Under the pieces are notes generated by a model. It did not search any database. It saw only the letters and a list, made by a program, of their open reading frames with translations, and was not told where the DNA came from. Shown here piece by piece: positions 29,232 to 38,512 of a DNA stretch of 64,000 bases. A program made the translations under genes and the position numbers. The stretch's first letter is position 1. Each line of letters starts with the position of its first letter. Source of the DNA: Mycobacterium lehmannii (GTDB taxonomy: Bacteria > Actinomycetota > Actinomycetes > Mycobacteriales > Mycobacteriaceae); the NCBI RefSeq assembly GCF_002245535.1, contig NZ_NKCN01000005.1, positions 186,001 through 250,000 of the forward strand. The letters run 5' to 3'.

Positions 29232-30421
29232 GCAAAACTCTCGTCCTGCGGTTCGCCGACGTCGGGGTGGCGACGTACGCCGGGCTGCGGGTCGTGGGAG
29301 ACCCGTCGCGAACCGTCACCTGGGTGGTCGAACAGCCGGACCTCGTCGCAGCCGAACAGCGGCTCGCCGAGGCGCTGCCCGACCCCATCGGCACTGAGAA
29401 CCGCCGCGACGCACTCGACCGCGCGATCGCCCGAGGCGCCTTCGCCGCGCCCACAACCGAATTCGAACTCGCCCGCGCACTGGGCACACAACTGATCGCC
29501 CCCGCCGCCTGGCAGCTGCTCGTCGAGCATGCGGCGTCACCGCGCGCGACGCTGTTCGTGTCGCCGAGCGCGCGGCTGGCCAGGATCCCCTGGGGTCTGC
29601 TGGCGGCGCCGAAGCAAGACGGCATCCGGCTGATGGAGCTGGCCGACGTCATGATGGCCGTGCCACCCAATATCGTCAATTCGCCGCGGGCGCCGACGAA
29701 TTGGATCGATGGAAGCAACAACCCCGTACTGTTGGTGCTCGACCCGCGCGTGCCCGGCCAGCGCCCGGACGCGGCGTTGGGCTCCGTGCTCGGTAAACCG
29801 TCGCCCGATACCGTCCTGGCTCGTCATTTCGCCGATCTCGCCGATCGCCGCGCGGTGCTGCCGGACGTGGCGGCCGTCACCGAACTGTTCCGGCGTACCG
29901 ACGCCGACCGCAGTTGGCTCGCCGGTCAACTCGCGCGCCGGCCCGGCCGCCTGGTGTACGTCGGGCATGCCACCGCCGCCGACGGCGACGCCGGCCACGC
30001 AGACCGCGCGGCGCTGCACCTCGCCGAAGAGCGGCCGCTCACCGCGGGTGAGCTCATGGCGGCGAGATTGCCCTTTCCTCCACGGGTTGCGCTGCTGGCG
30101 TGCGCATCCGGCGGGGACTATCAGTTCGACGAGGCCAGTGGGCTGGTGGCGGCGATGGTCCTGGGTGGCGCCCAGTTGGTCACTGCCACGTTGTGGTCGC
30201 TGCCGACGACGGCGGGCTACCGGCAGTTCGCCGCATGCGAGGCCGACCCGATGAGCGAGGCGATCGTCGCCGTCGACCGCGCCCATGAGGCCGACGAGGC
30301 CGGCCGGGCGGTGAACCGCTGGCAGCGGGACCGGATGCGCGACTGGCGCGGTGGCGATCTGACCGCCAGCCCGCTGTATTGGGCGGCGCTGGCCAGCTTC
30401 GCCGTTGACGGCGCGCGCTGA
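29222..30421 (+). CDS. CHAT-domain caspase-like protease
   Basis: 399 aa from GTG 29222 (GTG 29216 and 29213 are alternatives). The C-terminal 260 residues form a complete CHAT domain: RIPWGLLAAP, catalytic His249 in VYVGHA, catalytic Cys294 in ALLACASGG, GAQLVTATLWSLPT, and the final PLYWAALASF. CHAT (caspase HetF-associated with TPR) enzymes are clan CD proteases. In bacteria they cut gasdermins or act as Craspase-type effectors of programmed death. Both catalytic residues are intact. The start lies inside the TPR gene, so the two are made together. The substrate is unknown; no gasdermin-like gene is nearby. Confidence 0.88.
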   Translation: MALSKTLVLRFADVGVATYAGLRVVGDPSRTVTWVVEQPDLVAAEQRLAEALPDPIGTENRRDALDRAIARGAFAAPTTEFELARALGTQLIAPAAWQLLVEHAASPRATLFVSPSARLARIPWGLLAAPKQDGIRLMELADVMMAVPPNIVNSPRAPTNWIDGSNNPVLLVLDPRVPGQRPDAALGSVLGKPSPDTVLARHFADLADRRAVLPDVAAVTELFRRTDADRSWLAGQLARRPGRLVYVGHATAADGDAGHADRAALHLAEERPLTAGELMAARLPFPPRVALLACASGGDYQFDEASGLVAAMVLGGAQLVTATLWSLPTTAGYRQFAACEADPMSEAIVAVDRAHEADEAGRAVNRWQRDRMRDWRGGDLTASPLYWAALASFAVDGAR

Positions 30422-30877
30422 TCAGACCGGCGCCACGCAAATCGCCACGGCGGTCTCGTCACCGGGACGGTAGTAGGTGTCGATAACGCTGCCGGGGGAG
30501 ACCTTGATCAGTGCGGACGCCGGCACCAACGCGGTCTCCCGGGCGGGAAACTGCCCGCCTCCAGGCTTTCTGACCATCACATCGAGTTCGACTTCCCGGC
30601 AGTCCTCGAGCCCCTGCCCGGTGGGCCGCATTGCGGTGACGACCGCCGGTGAGCGGATACCGTTGCGGATCAACTCGAGTCGGTCGCGGGTGAGCAGGCC
30701 TTTGCGCACCATCGTCCGGTCGAACTCCGCTCGCGCGGCGAGGATGTCCTCCGCCGTGGCCAGGCGCTCGTCGGCCTCACCGCAATCCACTCGGGAGAGC
30801 CTCCAAGCGGGTCGTAACGAAGCGGCCGTCGTGCCGATGTAAACGATGCAGACGAACGCGAACAGCGCAGTGAACAT
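30422..30877 (-). CDS. Membrane-anchored small protein, unknown function
   Basis: 151 aa. One N-terminal membrane helix (FTALFAFVCIVYIGTTAASL) is followed by a short helical linker (DERLATAEDILAARAEF). A beta-rich domain of about 80 residues comes next (IRSPAVVTAMRPTGQG, EVELDVMVRKPGG, VPASALIKVSPGSVIDTYY, VAICVAPV). The domain looks DUF3592-like but I cannot assign it firmly. Its stop abuts the CHAT stop on the other strand, the two forming TGATCA. It lies between the two forward transcription units of the CHAT block, so it may be functionally linked or only a neighbour. Confidence 0.7.
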   Translation of the reverse strand: MFTALFAFVCIVYIGTTAASLRPAWRLSRVDCGEADERLATAEDILAARAEFDRTMVRKGLLTRDRLELIRNGIRSPAVVTAMRPTGQGLEDCREVELDVMVRKPGGGQFPARETALVPASALIKVSPGSVIDTYYRPGDETAVAICVAPV

Positions 30878-30949
30878 GACCTCAAGGGTCGGGCGGCCGC
30901 GCCGCTACCGAACCCAACTTTCCTGCTGTCCACAACCGGAACCTACTTC

Positions 30950-30955
30950 TATCCT
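30950..30955 (+). promoter_or_regulatory. Leaderless -10 for the unknown two-gene operon
   Basis: TATCCT lies 6 nt before ATG 30962, the same distance as at the TPR gene. No Shine-Dalgarno is present, consistent with a leaderless message. Confidence 0.65.
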
Positions 30956-30961
30956 GTCCTG

Positions 30962-32266
30962 ATGAGCACCGGGACGGCCGTCGCCGTCGCCCATCCGCGC
31001 CGGGCGGTCATCGACCGCGCCTGGCGCGCCATCGGGCCCGGTGTCGAGGTGCTCAGCAGCGAGGACGGCGGGCCGCTGCGGCGAACGGTGAAACGGATCA
31101 TCGATCCGCTGGTCCTGCGGCTGCGATCGAACACCCGATTCTCGGCGCCGTTCGTGGCGCCCGATGTGGCCGACGCGATGTACGACGCGATCCTCGGGCA
31201 CAGTACGCAACTGCGGGACACGGCGACCTGGTTCGACGTCCTCAAACGGGAGCGGCGTCGGTTGCGCATCACCTCGGGCAATGCCCAAGAGCTGTACTTC
31301 CCGGTGTGTTTCGAGCTGGCCGTGACGAAAGGACCGCCTGCACAACATGGTTCCGGTGCCGAGGAGGTGCTGCGCGAGATCCACGATGAACGCGACCGCA
31401 CCGCGATCGAAGTACTGAACCGGTTCGTGTCCGACGAGAAGGTCATCGCAGAACTGGAGAGGCAGCTGAGCCGCAGTTGGCGAGATGTTCGCGCGGGTAC
31501 CGATATCACCGGTCCGTTCATGGCCGGACTGACCACGGTGCTCGGCCCCGCCGACGGCCACTCTGCCGCCGCCGCGCGACAGCGTGTGTGGCAGGCGTTG
31601 ATCGCCGACGCCGCGCCGTACAACCTCGGAGCCAAGGCACGCAGCGGACTGGCCGAGCTGCCATGGTCGATCGTCAACCTCGGCCTGAGTTCTGTTGAAC
31701 CACAACAGCAGCCGAGCATCATCGGTGGGCCGGACCACGACCGGCCCCTGAACCGCAGCGTGATCGACAGGGTGCGCGCAACGCTGCGAAGGGCGATGGA
31801 CCGCGACGGACTTCCCGATGTGCCGACATTGTGCGCCGAAGAGGTCGACCGGGCGTGCGCTCCCTGGGGGCTGATAGGAGAGGACAAGCAGGCCACGCTG
31901 GTCGCGGGAATCGAGGTCGCGGTGCATCTCGCCCCGGTGGCCGATGGCGGCGAGCCCCGCTACGAGTTGGCCCGCCAGATTCAGGCGCGGCTCCGCAAAG
32001 AGGCATACGTGCTGCACGCGCGCCGCTATCTGGCCGCCGACGGACCGATCCATCCGCGCCAGCAACAGGTGATCGACGAGTTGGCGATGTTCGCGCGCCC
32101 GTACCTGAGCCGGTTGTGGGCCAGGCTGCACGGCCGTGACGTGTGGCAGGAGCCGTGTGGCGACGTCGATGAGGTTCGAGCGGTGCTCGAAGGCGTGGCG
32201 AGGTCGGTCAGCCTGGACCACCGCCAGCGGATCAAGACGATGCTCGAGATGCAGGTGGCGGGATGA
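30962..32266 (+). CDS. Unknown protein, first gene of CHAT-linked operon
   Basis: 434 aa; I do not recognise the family. It has no signal peptide, no membrane helix and no P-loop. The N-terminal third is Arg-rich and helical (RRTVKRIIDPLVLRLRSNTR). The middle holds an acidic/basic helix likely to form a coiled coil (EEVLREIHDERDRTAIEVLN). A conserved-looking AELPWSIVNLGLSSVEP segment lies near 236. The C-terminal 100 residues are again helical (LARQIQARLRKEAYVLHARR). It is coupled to the next gene by an ATGA overlap. Placement just after the TPR/CHAT pair suggests a regulator, substrate or adaptor of that system; this is inference. Confidence 0.7.
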   Translation: MSTGTAVAVAHPRRAVIDRAWRAIGPGVEVLSSEDGGPLRRTVKRIIDPLVLRLRSNTRFSAPFVAPDVADAMYDAILGHSTQLRDTATWFDVLKRERRRLRITSGNAQELYFPVCFELAVTKGPPAQHGSGAEEVLREIHDERDRTAIEVLNRFVSDEKVIAELERQLSRSWRDVRAGTDITGPFMAGLTTVLGPADGHSAAAARQRVWQALIADAAPYNLGAKARSGLAELPWSIVNLGLSSVEPQQQPSIIGGPDHDRPLNRSVIDRVRATLRRAMDRDGLPDVPTLCAEEVDRACAPWGLIGEDKQATLVAGIEVAVHLAPVADGGEPRYELARQIQARLRKEAYVLHARRYLAADGPIHPRQQQVIDELAMFARPYLSRLWARLHGRDVWQEPCGDVDEVRAVLEGVARSVSLDHRQRIKTMLEMQVAG

Positions 32267-33342
32267 GGCTGATGGCCGATTCGGGCCTGTGGACGACGGG
32301 ACCGCTGATGGCCCCGGCTCCGGTGATCGCCGTTCTCGAAGTCAGCGGTGCGGTGCTGTCGTGGACGGTCGACGAGCCGACGGATGCCCAGATCACGTTC
32401 ACCGATCCGGCGCGGGCGGACTGGTTGTGGCGGGTGATCGGTGAGGCGGGCCACCACGCCGTGATCTCCGCGCTGGGTGACCGCGCCGCAGTCGACAGCA
32501 TCGAGGTGAGCGGTGTGGCCCTGGTACCCGAAGCGGTCGAACCGCTGCGCCGCCTCGCGCTCGGCCACTGGCTGCGGCGCTGGTGGCCGGCAAGTCAGCG
32601 CGATGCGATCGCGACGCTCGACGGGGCGCTCCTGGATGCCGAAGTCGCGCTGCTGACGGCCGCGGCGCAGGACTACTTCGGCGACGACACCTTCGACTCG
32701 GAAATCGCCCATCTGCTTGCTCCGCATGCCGCGGCACTGAATACTGCTGCGCACGAAGGTGATCCACGGGTCACCGCGCTCATCGAGCTGTGTCGCGATG
32801 TGGCCGCCGATGTCGGAGTCGCACTCGATGCAGACGAGGTGAGCGGTCGGCGCGCCGACTATGCGCTTGCGGCAGGGGCGGACTCGCGAGTCCGAGGTCC
32901 CGCGGTCATCGCCGGCGGCACCGCCTCGCTCAATTGGGCGGCCCTACCACCGGGTGTCTTCGACGCCGCCGAGGACACCGTCGAATGGTCGGTGGAAGCG
33001 GTCGACGACGGTGTGGATGCGGTCGTCGGGGTGGAGTTGACGGGGCTGGGCTCACCCCACGGCATCGCGGTGCGGTTGGAGTCCGGGCCCGTCGGCGGGG
33101 CGGGCGTACTCGGCGCGGACGGGCGTGCGTCGTTTCCCGTTGCCGACACCGACGCGACACCGATCACCGAAGCGGTTGCCTGGAACCATGACTGGCGCGG
33201 CACGAGGGTGGTGGTGGGCGCCGATGTCGACGAGTCGGCGCACACCCGCGACCGGGTCCGCGCGTTCGCCCGGTCGCGGATGGATCGACCCGGCCCCGAT
33301 GCGTTCCTGGCCGAGATCCTTGCCGCCGAATCGGATTACTGA
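32263..33342 (+). CDS. Unknown protein, second gene of CHAT-linked operon
   Basis: 359 aa from ATG 32263, overlapping the previous stop. No signal peptide or membrane helix. The N-terminus is beta-rich (APVIAVLEVSGAVLSWTVDEP), the middle helical (about 90-185). The C-terminal 150 residues again look like a beta-sandwich (GGTASLNWAALPPGVFDAAE, VEWSVEAV, GIAVRLESGP), ending with a helical RVRAFARSRMDR tail. A beta-sandwich plus helical layout fits a binding protein rather than an enzyme. I cannot name the family. The 3' end overlaps the next, convergent gene by 7 bp. Confidence 0.7.
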   Translation: MRLMADSGLWTTGPLMAPAPVIAVLEVSGAVLSWTVDEPTDAQITFTDPARADWLWRVIGEAGHHAVISALGDRAAVDSIEVSGVALVPEAVEPLRRLALGHWLRRWWPASQRDAIATLDGALLDAEVALLTAAAQDYFGDDTFDSEIAHLLAPHAAALNTAAHEGDPRVTALIELCRDVAADVGVALDADEVSGRRADYALAAGADSRVRGPAVIAGGTASLNWAALPPGVFDAAEDTVEWSVEAVDDGVDAVVGVELTGLGSPHGIAVRLESGPVGGAGVLGADGRASFPVADTDATPITEAVAWNHDWRGTRVVVGADVDESAHTRDRVRAFARSRMDRPGPDAFLAEILAAESDY

Positions 33343-33662
33343 GATTCGTCGGACTGTTTGCGCATCTGCTCGCGGATCTGTTCGAGACGCTCGGCCGCTG
33401 CTCGCTGGCGCTCGTCGTATTGCTCGGCGACGCTTCGACCCTCGGGGGTTTCAGCCGCGAGCTCGGAGGCCCCGATCGCCGTGCCGTAGCGCGTCTCGAC
33501 CTTCTCCCGCACGGCGTCGAACGTCGGCACACCACCCGGTGTGTAGCCGCTGTCGACGGGCTCGACCGGCGTGGTGGACTCGGGTTTCGGATCCACGACC
33601 TCCGCCTCGACGGCGGGTTGCTGGTCCTGTTCCGGAGTGGCGTCGACCGACATGCCGTCCAC
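33336..33662 (-). CDS. Small acidic helical protein, unknown function
   Basis: 108 aa. The N-terminal half is disordered and rich in Pro, Glu, Val and Thr (EAEVVDPKPESTTPVEPV). The C-terminal half is charged and helical with coiled-coil character (ERQRAAAERLEQIREQMRKQ). No signal peptide or known domain is seen. The internal Met at residue 4 is a possible start. It is convergent with the CHAT-linked operon. Confidence 0.65.
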   Translation of the reverse strand: MDGMSVDATPEQDQQPAVEAEVVDPKPESTTPVEPVDSGYTPGGVPTFDAVREKVETRYGTAIGASELAAETPEGRSVAEQYDERQRAAAERLEQIREQMRKQSDESQ

Positions 33663-33769
33663 GCTACCCGCTCACAGGTCAAGACTGTTGTGACAATTTT
33701 GACGAAAGTCCGGCGCTGCGCGAACGCTGCGCGTAGCGTCTTGCCGTTATCACTGCGAAAGGAACCACC

Positions 33770-34066
33770 ATGCGCGGCACCATCATCTTCTCAGGGGTTG
33801 TCGGCGTCGCCATGGCGCTGGGCACGGCGGCGCCGGCCCTAGCCGACGAGACCGACGACATCTTCGTCGCGGTGCTCGAAGAAGAGGGAATCCCGTTCTC
33901 GACACCCAAGGACGCAATCACCCTCGCCCACGCGGTATGTGACTACGTGGCCGCCGGGCAGAAGCCCGAACAGGTCGCGGTCGAGATCAGCGAACCGGCC
34001 CACTGGAGCCTGGACCAGAGCGGGTTCTTCGTCGGTGCCGCCACCCAGTCGTACTGTCCGTCGTAG
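33770..34066 (+). CDS. DUF732 secreted small protein
   Basis: 98 aa. The signal peptide ends PALA-DE. The mature part fits the mycobacterial DUF732 family: short helices, DDIFVAVLEEEGIPF, the DAITLAHAVCDYV segment with Cys, and a second Cys near the end (QSYCPS), likely a disulfide. Shine-Dalgarno GAAAGGA lies 7 nt before the ATG. DUF732 proteins are secreted and of unknown role. Its 3' end overlaps the out-of-frame tail of the truncated membrane gene on the other strand. Confidence 0.87.
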   Translation: MRGTIIFSGVVGVAMALGTAAPALADETDDIFVAVLEEEGIPFSTPKDAITLAHAVCDYVAAGQKPEQVAVEISEPAHWSLDQSGFFVGAATQSYCPS

Positions 34067-34535
34067 TCCTGCAGGTTTGCCGGGAGTCCCTGCTGCCCGC
34101 GGTCAGTTGATTCCACGCGGCCCCCACGGTCGGGACATAGCCCACCCAGAGGTTCACGGACAGTGCGACACACAGCAGGCACAGCGGCGTCGACATCAGC
34201 GAGACGCCGCGCCGCCACCACCGGACGCCACGCCAACCCGCAACCAGCACGGCGCACGCCGCACCCGTCAGTGCCACCCACACCCACAACGAGAGCGGAG
34301 CGGGGTTGGCGGCAAGCCCTTCCGATGCGATGTACGCGTACGTTGCCATTGCCAGCGCTATACCGCACAGCGCGGCCCACGGCACCCACACCAGCCGCCA
34401 TCGACGTGTGCGCCATCCGACGGCGGCGAGCAGCACTATCGCCGCGGCGATCTGAACCGTGGTCGGAATCCAGCCATGCATCAACGACAGGTGCCCACGC
34501 AGCGAATGAGCCAGTGTCACCAGTGTCACGGACAA
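33987..34535 (-). pseudogene. Truncated Rv1639c-like membrane protein
   Basis: The first 147 residues look genuine: MSVTLVTLAHSLRGHLSLMH, then four membrane helices, ending LWVGYVPTVGAAWNQLTAG. This matches the N-terminal membrane domain of mycobacterial Rv1639c-type esterases, which lie between uvrA and lysX. From about 34095 the frame reads Ser/Arg/Thr-rich residues (SRDSRQTCRTTTDST) antisense to the DUF732 gene, and stops at 33987. The alpha/beta-hydrolase domain, several hundred residues in full-length homologues, is gone. Thus the gene was cut by a deletion or by arrival of the DUF732 segment. A short membrane protein could still be made. Confidence 0.65.
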
Positions 34536-34577
34536 CAGGATGCGGGGTGATGCTTGTGGTGCGCTGTGGAGAAGCTG

Positions 34578-37500
34578 TCAACGGGGCTTGGCCAACGGGA
34601 ACGGCAGCGTCTCGCGGATACTGCGTCCGGTGATCAGCATGACGACGCGGTCCACACCCATCCCCAGACCGCCCGTGGGCGGCATCGCATACTCCATCGC
34701 CTGCAGGAAGTCCTCGTCGAGCTCCATCGCCTCCGGATCGCCGCCTGCGGCCAGCAGCGACTGCTCCTGTAACCGGCGTCGCTGCTCGACCGGATCGGTG
34801 AGTTCGCTGTAGGCGGTGCCGAGTTCGACTCCCCAGGCCACCAGATCCCAGCGCTCGGCGACGCCGGGAATGCTCCGGTGCGGACGGGTCAGCGGCGACA
34901 CGGACGTCGGGAAGTCCTTGTAGAACGTCGGCGCTTCGGTGCGGTCCTCGACCAGCCGCTCATAGAGTTCCAGCACCACCGCGCCTGCATCCCAGTGCGT
35001 CAGGTACGGAATGGCCGCGGCGTCACACAGTTTGCGCAACCGTGGCAGTTCGGTGTCGGGGCCGATCTGTTCACCGAGGGCTTCGGACACCGCATCGTGC
35101 ACGGTTTTGACCGTCCACTGACCGGAGATGTCGACGGGTTCGAGTCCACCGCCTTCCTGCGGCCGGTAGAACACCTGGGCACCGTTGGCGGCCTCGGCGG
35201 CGTTCTGGATGAGCTGCCGGCAGCCGTCGATCCAGACGTTGTAGTCGGCATGCGCCTGATACGCCTCCAGCAGAGTGAATTCGGGGTTGTGGCTGAAGTC
35301 GACGCCTTCGTTGCGGAACGCCCTGCCCAGCTCGAAAACCCGCTCGACACCGCCCACGCAGAGCCGCTTGAGGTACAGCTCGGGAGCGATCCGCAGGTAG
35401 AGGTCCAGATCGTAGGCGTTGATGTGGGTGAGGAACGGCCGGGCGTTCGCGCCGCCGTGGATCTGTTGGAGGATCGGCGTCTCGACCTCCAGGAATCCCT
35501 TGCCCACCAACGTTTCCCGAATCGCATGCAGCACGCCGCTACGCGCGCGGATGAGGTCGCGAGCCTCGGCGTTGATCGCCAGGTCGACGTAGCGGGCGCG
35601 CACACGGGCTTCCTGGTCGGTCAACCCCTTCCACTTGTCCGGCAGTGGACGCAGACATTTGCCGATCATCCGCCAGTCACGGACCAGAAGTGAGCGGGTG
35701 CCCTTCTTGCTGTAGCCCATCGTGCCCGACACCTCGATGAGGTCGCCGAGATCGATGGCGTGCGTGAAGTCAGCCGTCGTCGCCGATTCGAGCAGCGAAT
35801 TATCCAGCAGCAGCTGGACTTCGCCGGACCAGTCGCGCAGCTGGGCGAACAGCACGCCGCCGTAGTCGCGGCTGCGCAGCACCCGGCCCGCCACCGTCAC
35901 CGGAACGTCGTCGTCGGCCTCGATCGCCTCGGCGATGGTGTGTGACGGCGGCGTACCTACGGGATAGGCATCGACTCCGTTGTCCTGCAAAGCCTTCAGC
36001 TTGGCCATGCGCACCCGCACCTGTTCTGGCAGCCGCGTTTCTTCGGCGTCGGGCAGATCCGCAGCCAAGCCGCCGACGTCGGGGGCCGTGCCGTCGTGGT
36101 GCAGCAGTCCGGTCGCCATCAGATCCTGCGGCACCCCCGTATGGTGTCCGGTGTGCGGCTGTTCGTGACGCCGCGAAAAGGGCAGCACCAGAAACCCTTC
36201 AGCGATCACCGACGCCACCCCGACCCGGGGCACCAGCCGGGCGTCGTCGTAACAGGCGTAACGCGGCACCCATTCCGGTTGGTATTTCATGTTCGAGCGG
36301 TACAGCGTCTCGAGCTGCCACCACCGGGAGAAGAACACGAGCAGGCTGCGCCACAGCCGAGCGACCGGGCCCGCCCCTAGCTGGGCGCCCTGTTCGAACG
36401 CCGAGCGGAACATGGCGAAGTTCAACGAGATCCGTGTGATGCCGATGTCTTCGGCCTGCATGCACAGTTCGCTGACCATCAGTTCGATGGTGCCGTTGGG
36501 GGAGTGGGGTGCGCGCCGCATCAAGTCCAGCGAGACGCCGTTGGTGCCCCAGGGCACCAGTGACAGCATGGCGACGACTTCGTCTGTCCCGCCCGCGTTC
36601 TGGACCGCCTCCACAAGCAGGCAGTCGCCGTCGGCCGGGTCGCCGAGCCGGCCGAGTGCCATCGAGAAGCCGCGTTCGTCCTCGGTGTCGCGCCAGGCCT
36701 CGGCGCGGGCGATGACGTCGGCCATCTCTTCGGCGATCAGGTCGCGGTGCCTCCGAATGCGCACGCTCACGCCCGCACGCCGCGCCCGGGTCACGGCCTG
36801 CCGGACCGCGCGCATATCCGGCCCGGACAGCCGGAAACTGTCGGGATACAGAATGGCCTCGTCGCCGAGCTGCAGGGCGTTGAGCCCGGCCTCGCGGAAC
36901 GCCTCGGCGCCCGCCGAACTCGCGCCCATCACCCCGGGGGCCCAGCCGTAGGTCTGACACAACGTAAGCCACGCCTCGATCGCCGCCTGCCACGCCTTGG
37001 GATCGCCGACCGGGTCCCCGCTCGCCAGGCACACGCCAACTTCCACGCGGTAGGTGATGGCGGCCCGCCCGTTGGGCGCGAACACCACCGCCTTGTCGCG
37101 GCGCGTCGCGAAGTACCCGAGCGAGTCGTTCTTGCCGAACAACTCCAGCAGCCCGCGCAGCGCGGATTCGTCCTCACCGGTCAGCGCGTTTTCGGCGCGC
37201 TGGGACTGGAACAACACGATCGCCGCGACCATCAGGGCCAGTGCGCCGAAAAGGCCGAGCACAGCGTTGATCAGGACGTGCGGATGACCGGTGAAGTTCG
37301 AGGAGTCGGCGCCCGCGAACGCGCTGACCCGGTTCAGCGCGTACCAGAACCGGTCGTCACTGGTCAGCGTGCCCGGGAACAGTTCGAGCAGGCCCCATCC
37401 GATCAGGGTGCCGATCGCCATTCCCACGACCAGCACGACCGCTGCCTTCAACAGGGCGCCGCGGCGCACCTTCGCCCAGAACTCGCCGCGAGCCAACAGC

Positions 37501-37892
37501 AGGAACAGGATCGCGGCAATGTGGAAGACCAGGCCGATGACTTCGCCGATCTCCTCGACCACCGACTCGTCGCCGGACACCAGGTCCGCGATGTTGAAGA
37601 CGATCGCGCCCACCATGTAGGCGACGAGGATCCACCAGGCGATCCGCTTGCGCGCCGCCAGCGCGGCGGCCAGCAGCGCCAGCACGAACGCCCACGCGAA
37701 GCTGGTGTCAGGGAAGTTGAAGATGTAGTCATTGACGAACTCGCGGGGAACCCGGATGACCGACCGCACGAACGGCGAGACGCTCGCCAACAACGAGAGC
37801 GTGGCGATGATGCCGACCGTCCAGCCCGCCGCCGCGGGCACCCACCAGTACCTCAACCTGCGGCGGGTAACGGGCAGGCTAGCGACGGTCAT
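34578..37892 (-). CDS. lysX: Bifunctional lysylphosphatidylglycerol synthase / lysyl-tRNA synthetase
   Basis: 1104 aa from ATG 37892 (ATG 37904 would add four residues). Three parts: an N-terminal membrane region of about seven helices (1-250), an MprF-like lysyl transferase domain (about 270-590, [24 protein letters not shown]), then an OB-fold and class II lysyl-tRNA synthetase (about 620-1104, [36 protein letters not shown]). It charges tRNA-Lys and moves lysine onto phosphatidylglycerol, which gives resistance to cationic peptides. No Shine-Dalgarno is seen. TAATGT 8 nt before the start may be a leaderless -10. Confidence 0.97.
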   Translation of the reverse strand: MTVASLPVTRRRLRYWWVPAAAGWTVGIIATLSLLASVSPFVRSVIRVPREFVNDYIFNFPDTSFAWAFVLALLAAALAARKRIAWWILVAYMVGAIVFNIADLVSGDESVVEEIGEVIGLVFHIAAILFLLLARGEFWAKVRRGALLKAAVVLVVGMAIGTLIGWGLLELFPGTLTSDDRFWYALNRVSAFAGADSSNFTGHPHVLINAVLGLFGALALMVAAIVLFQSQRAENALTGEDESALRGLLELFGKNDSLGYFATRRDKAVVFAPNGRAAITYRVEVGVCLASGDPVGDPKAWQAAIEAWLTLCQTYGWAPGVMGASSAGAEAFREAGLNALQLGDEAILYPDSFRLSGPDMRAVRQAVTRARRAGVSVRIRRHRDLIAEEMADVIARAEAWRDTEDERGFSMALGRLGDPADGDCLLVEAVQNAGGTDEVVAMLSLVPWGTNGVSLDLMRRAPHSPNGTIELMVSELCMQAEDIGITRISLNFAMFRSAFEQGAQLGAGPVARLWRSLLVFFSRWWQLETLYRSNMKYQPEWVPRYACYDDARLVPRVGVASVIAEGFLVLPFSRRHEQPHTGHHTGVPQDLMATGLLHHDGTAPDVGGLAADLPDAEETRLPEQVRVRMAKLKALQDNGVDAYPVGTPPSHTIAEAIEADDDVPVTVAGRVLRSRDYGGVLFAQLRDWSGEVQLLLDNSLLESATTADFTHAIDLGDLIEVSGTMGYSKKGTRSLLVRDWRMIGKCLRPLPDKWKGLTDQEARVRARYVDLAINAEARDLIRARSGVLHAIRETLVGKGFLEVETPILQQIHGGANARPFLTHINAYDLDLYLRIAPELYLKRLCVGGVERVFELGRAFRNEGVDFSHNPEFTLLEAYQAHADYNVWIDGCRQLIQNAAEAANGAQVFYRPQEGGGLEPVDISGQWTVKTVHDAVSEALGEQIGPDTELPRLRKLCDAAAIPYLTHWDAGAVVLELYERLVEDRTEAPTFYKDFPTSVSPLTRPHRSIPGVAERWDLVAWGVELGTAYSELTDPVEQRRRLQEQSLLAAGGDPEAMELDEDFLQAMEYAMPPTGGLGMGVDRVVMLITGRSIRETLPFPLAKPR

Positions 37893-37935
37893 AGGCCGCG
37901 ACATTATTCGGTTGGGACCCCAAATGGGTGGCGAC

Positions 37936-38298
37936 TCACGACCAGACGGGTCCGGTGAATTTCTCGCCGGGGCCTTGCCCTGGTTCGTCGGGTGATGCGC
38001 TGGCCTCACGGAAGGCCAGCTGCAGCGTCTTCAGGCCGTCACGCACCGGTCCGGCGTGGGGTCCGAGATACTCCGCGGACGCGGTGACCAACCCGGCCAG
38101 GGCGGTGATCAACCTGCGGGCCTCGTCGAGATCGCGGTACGGGCTCTCGTCGGGACAGTCGGACGACAGCCCGAGCTTCTCAGCGGCGGCGCTCATCAGC
38201 ATCACGGCCGACCGGGTGATCACCTCGACGGCGGGGATCTCCGCGAGTTCACGAACGCCGGCGTTCTCGAGGTCAGCTGAGTTCGGGTCATCGGTCAT
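37936..38298 (-). CDS. DUF1844 family protein
   Basis: 120 aa from ATG 38298. The core [21 protein letters not shown] and [20 protein letters not shown] is the DUF1844 helical domain. The tail is Pro/Gly-rich. It is divergent from infC with the same neighbour relationship seen in other mycobacteria. Function unknown; the two amphipathic helices suggest a small helical bundle or dimer. Confidence 0.87.
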   Translation of the reverse strand: MTDDPNSADLENAGVRELAEIPAVEVITRSAVMLMSAAAEKLGLSSDCPDESPYRDLDEARRLITALAGLVTASAEYLGPHAGPVRDGLKTLQLAFREASASPDEPGQGPGEKFTGPVWS

Positions 38299-38304
38299 GC
38301 CTGC

Positions 38305-38512
38305 TAGACTGGCATGCGCGACCGTCCCGGCAAACGCCAGGGACAGCAAGTGGAGTCCCCCTCCCACCGCTGGCCATACCGGCTCAGCGGTCCGGTCACA
38401 GGCAACAGATTGCCTGTCCTGGTCGGCTGCGGGCCCTGCTTTGAGCAGGGCTTTTCTGTTCATTGAGCAGAGCTGACGGAGTGGGCTCCTAGAGGACAAC
38501 ATAGGAGGCCCC
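38305..38512 (+). promoter_or_regulatory. infC promoter and structured leader
   Basis: A -10 hexamer TAGACT (38305-38310) places transcription near 38317, giving an unusually long leader of about 195 nt before infC. It holds a 7-bp hairpin (CAGGCAA 38399-38405 with TTGCCTG 38410-38416) and then a terminator-like hairpin with T-run (38433-38460). Shine-Dalgarno AGGAGG is at 38503-38508. The layout suggests autogenous control of the infC-rpmI-rplT operon by attenuation, as for L20 leaders elsewhere. I see no sequence match to the Firmicutes L20 leader. Confidence 0.6.
38433..38460 (+). terminator. Terminator-like attenuator hairpin in infC leader
   Basis: GCCCTGCT (38433-38440), loop TTG, AGCAGGGC (38444-38451), then TTTTCTGTT. 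An 8-bp perfect stem with a U-rich tail is rare in mycobacteria, and here it lies 52 nt upstream of the infC start. Confidence 0.72.

Noticed and set aside
29222..33342. CHAT-gasdermin defence pair
   Set aside because: No neighbour looks like a bacterial gasdermin: none is a small beta-protein with a palmitoylated Cys N-terminus or a C-terminal inhibitory peptide.
25729..34100. Prophage, transposon or integrative element as source of the accessory block
   Set aside because: No integrase, transposase, tRNA target or flanking direct repeat was seen; base and codon use match the neighbours.
33943..34581. 212-aa minus-strand frame beside lysX
   Set aside because: Overlaps the membrane-protein frame 33987-34535 in another phase and has poor hydrophobic pattern; the latter matches Rv1639c-type N-termini.
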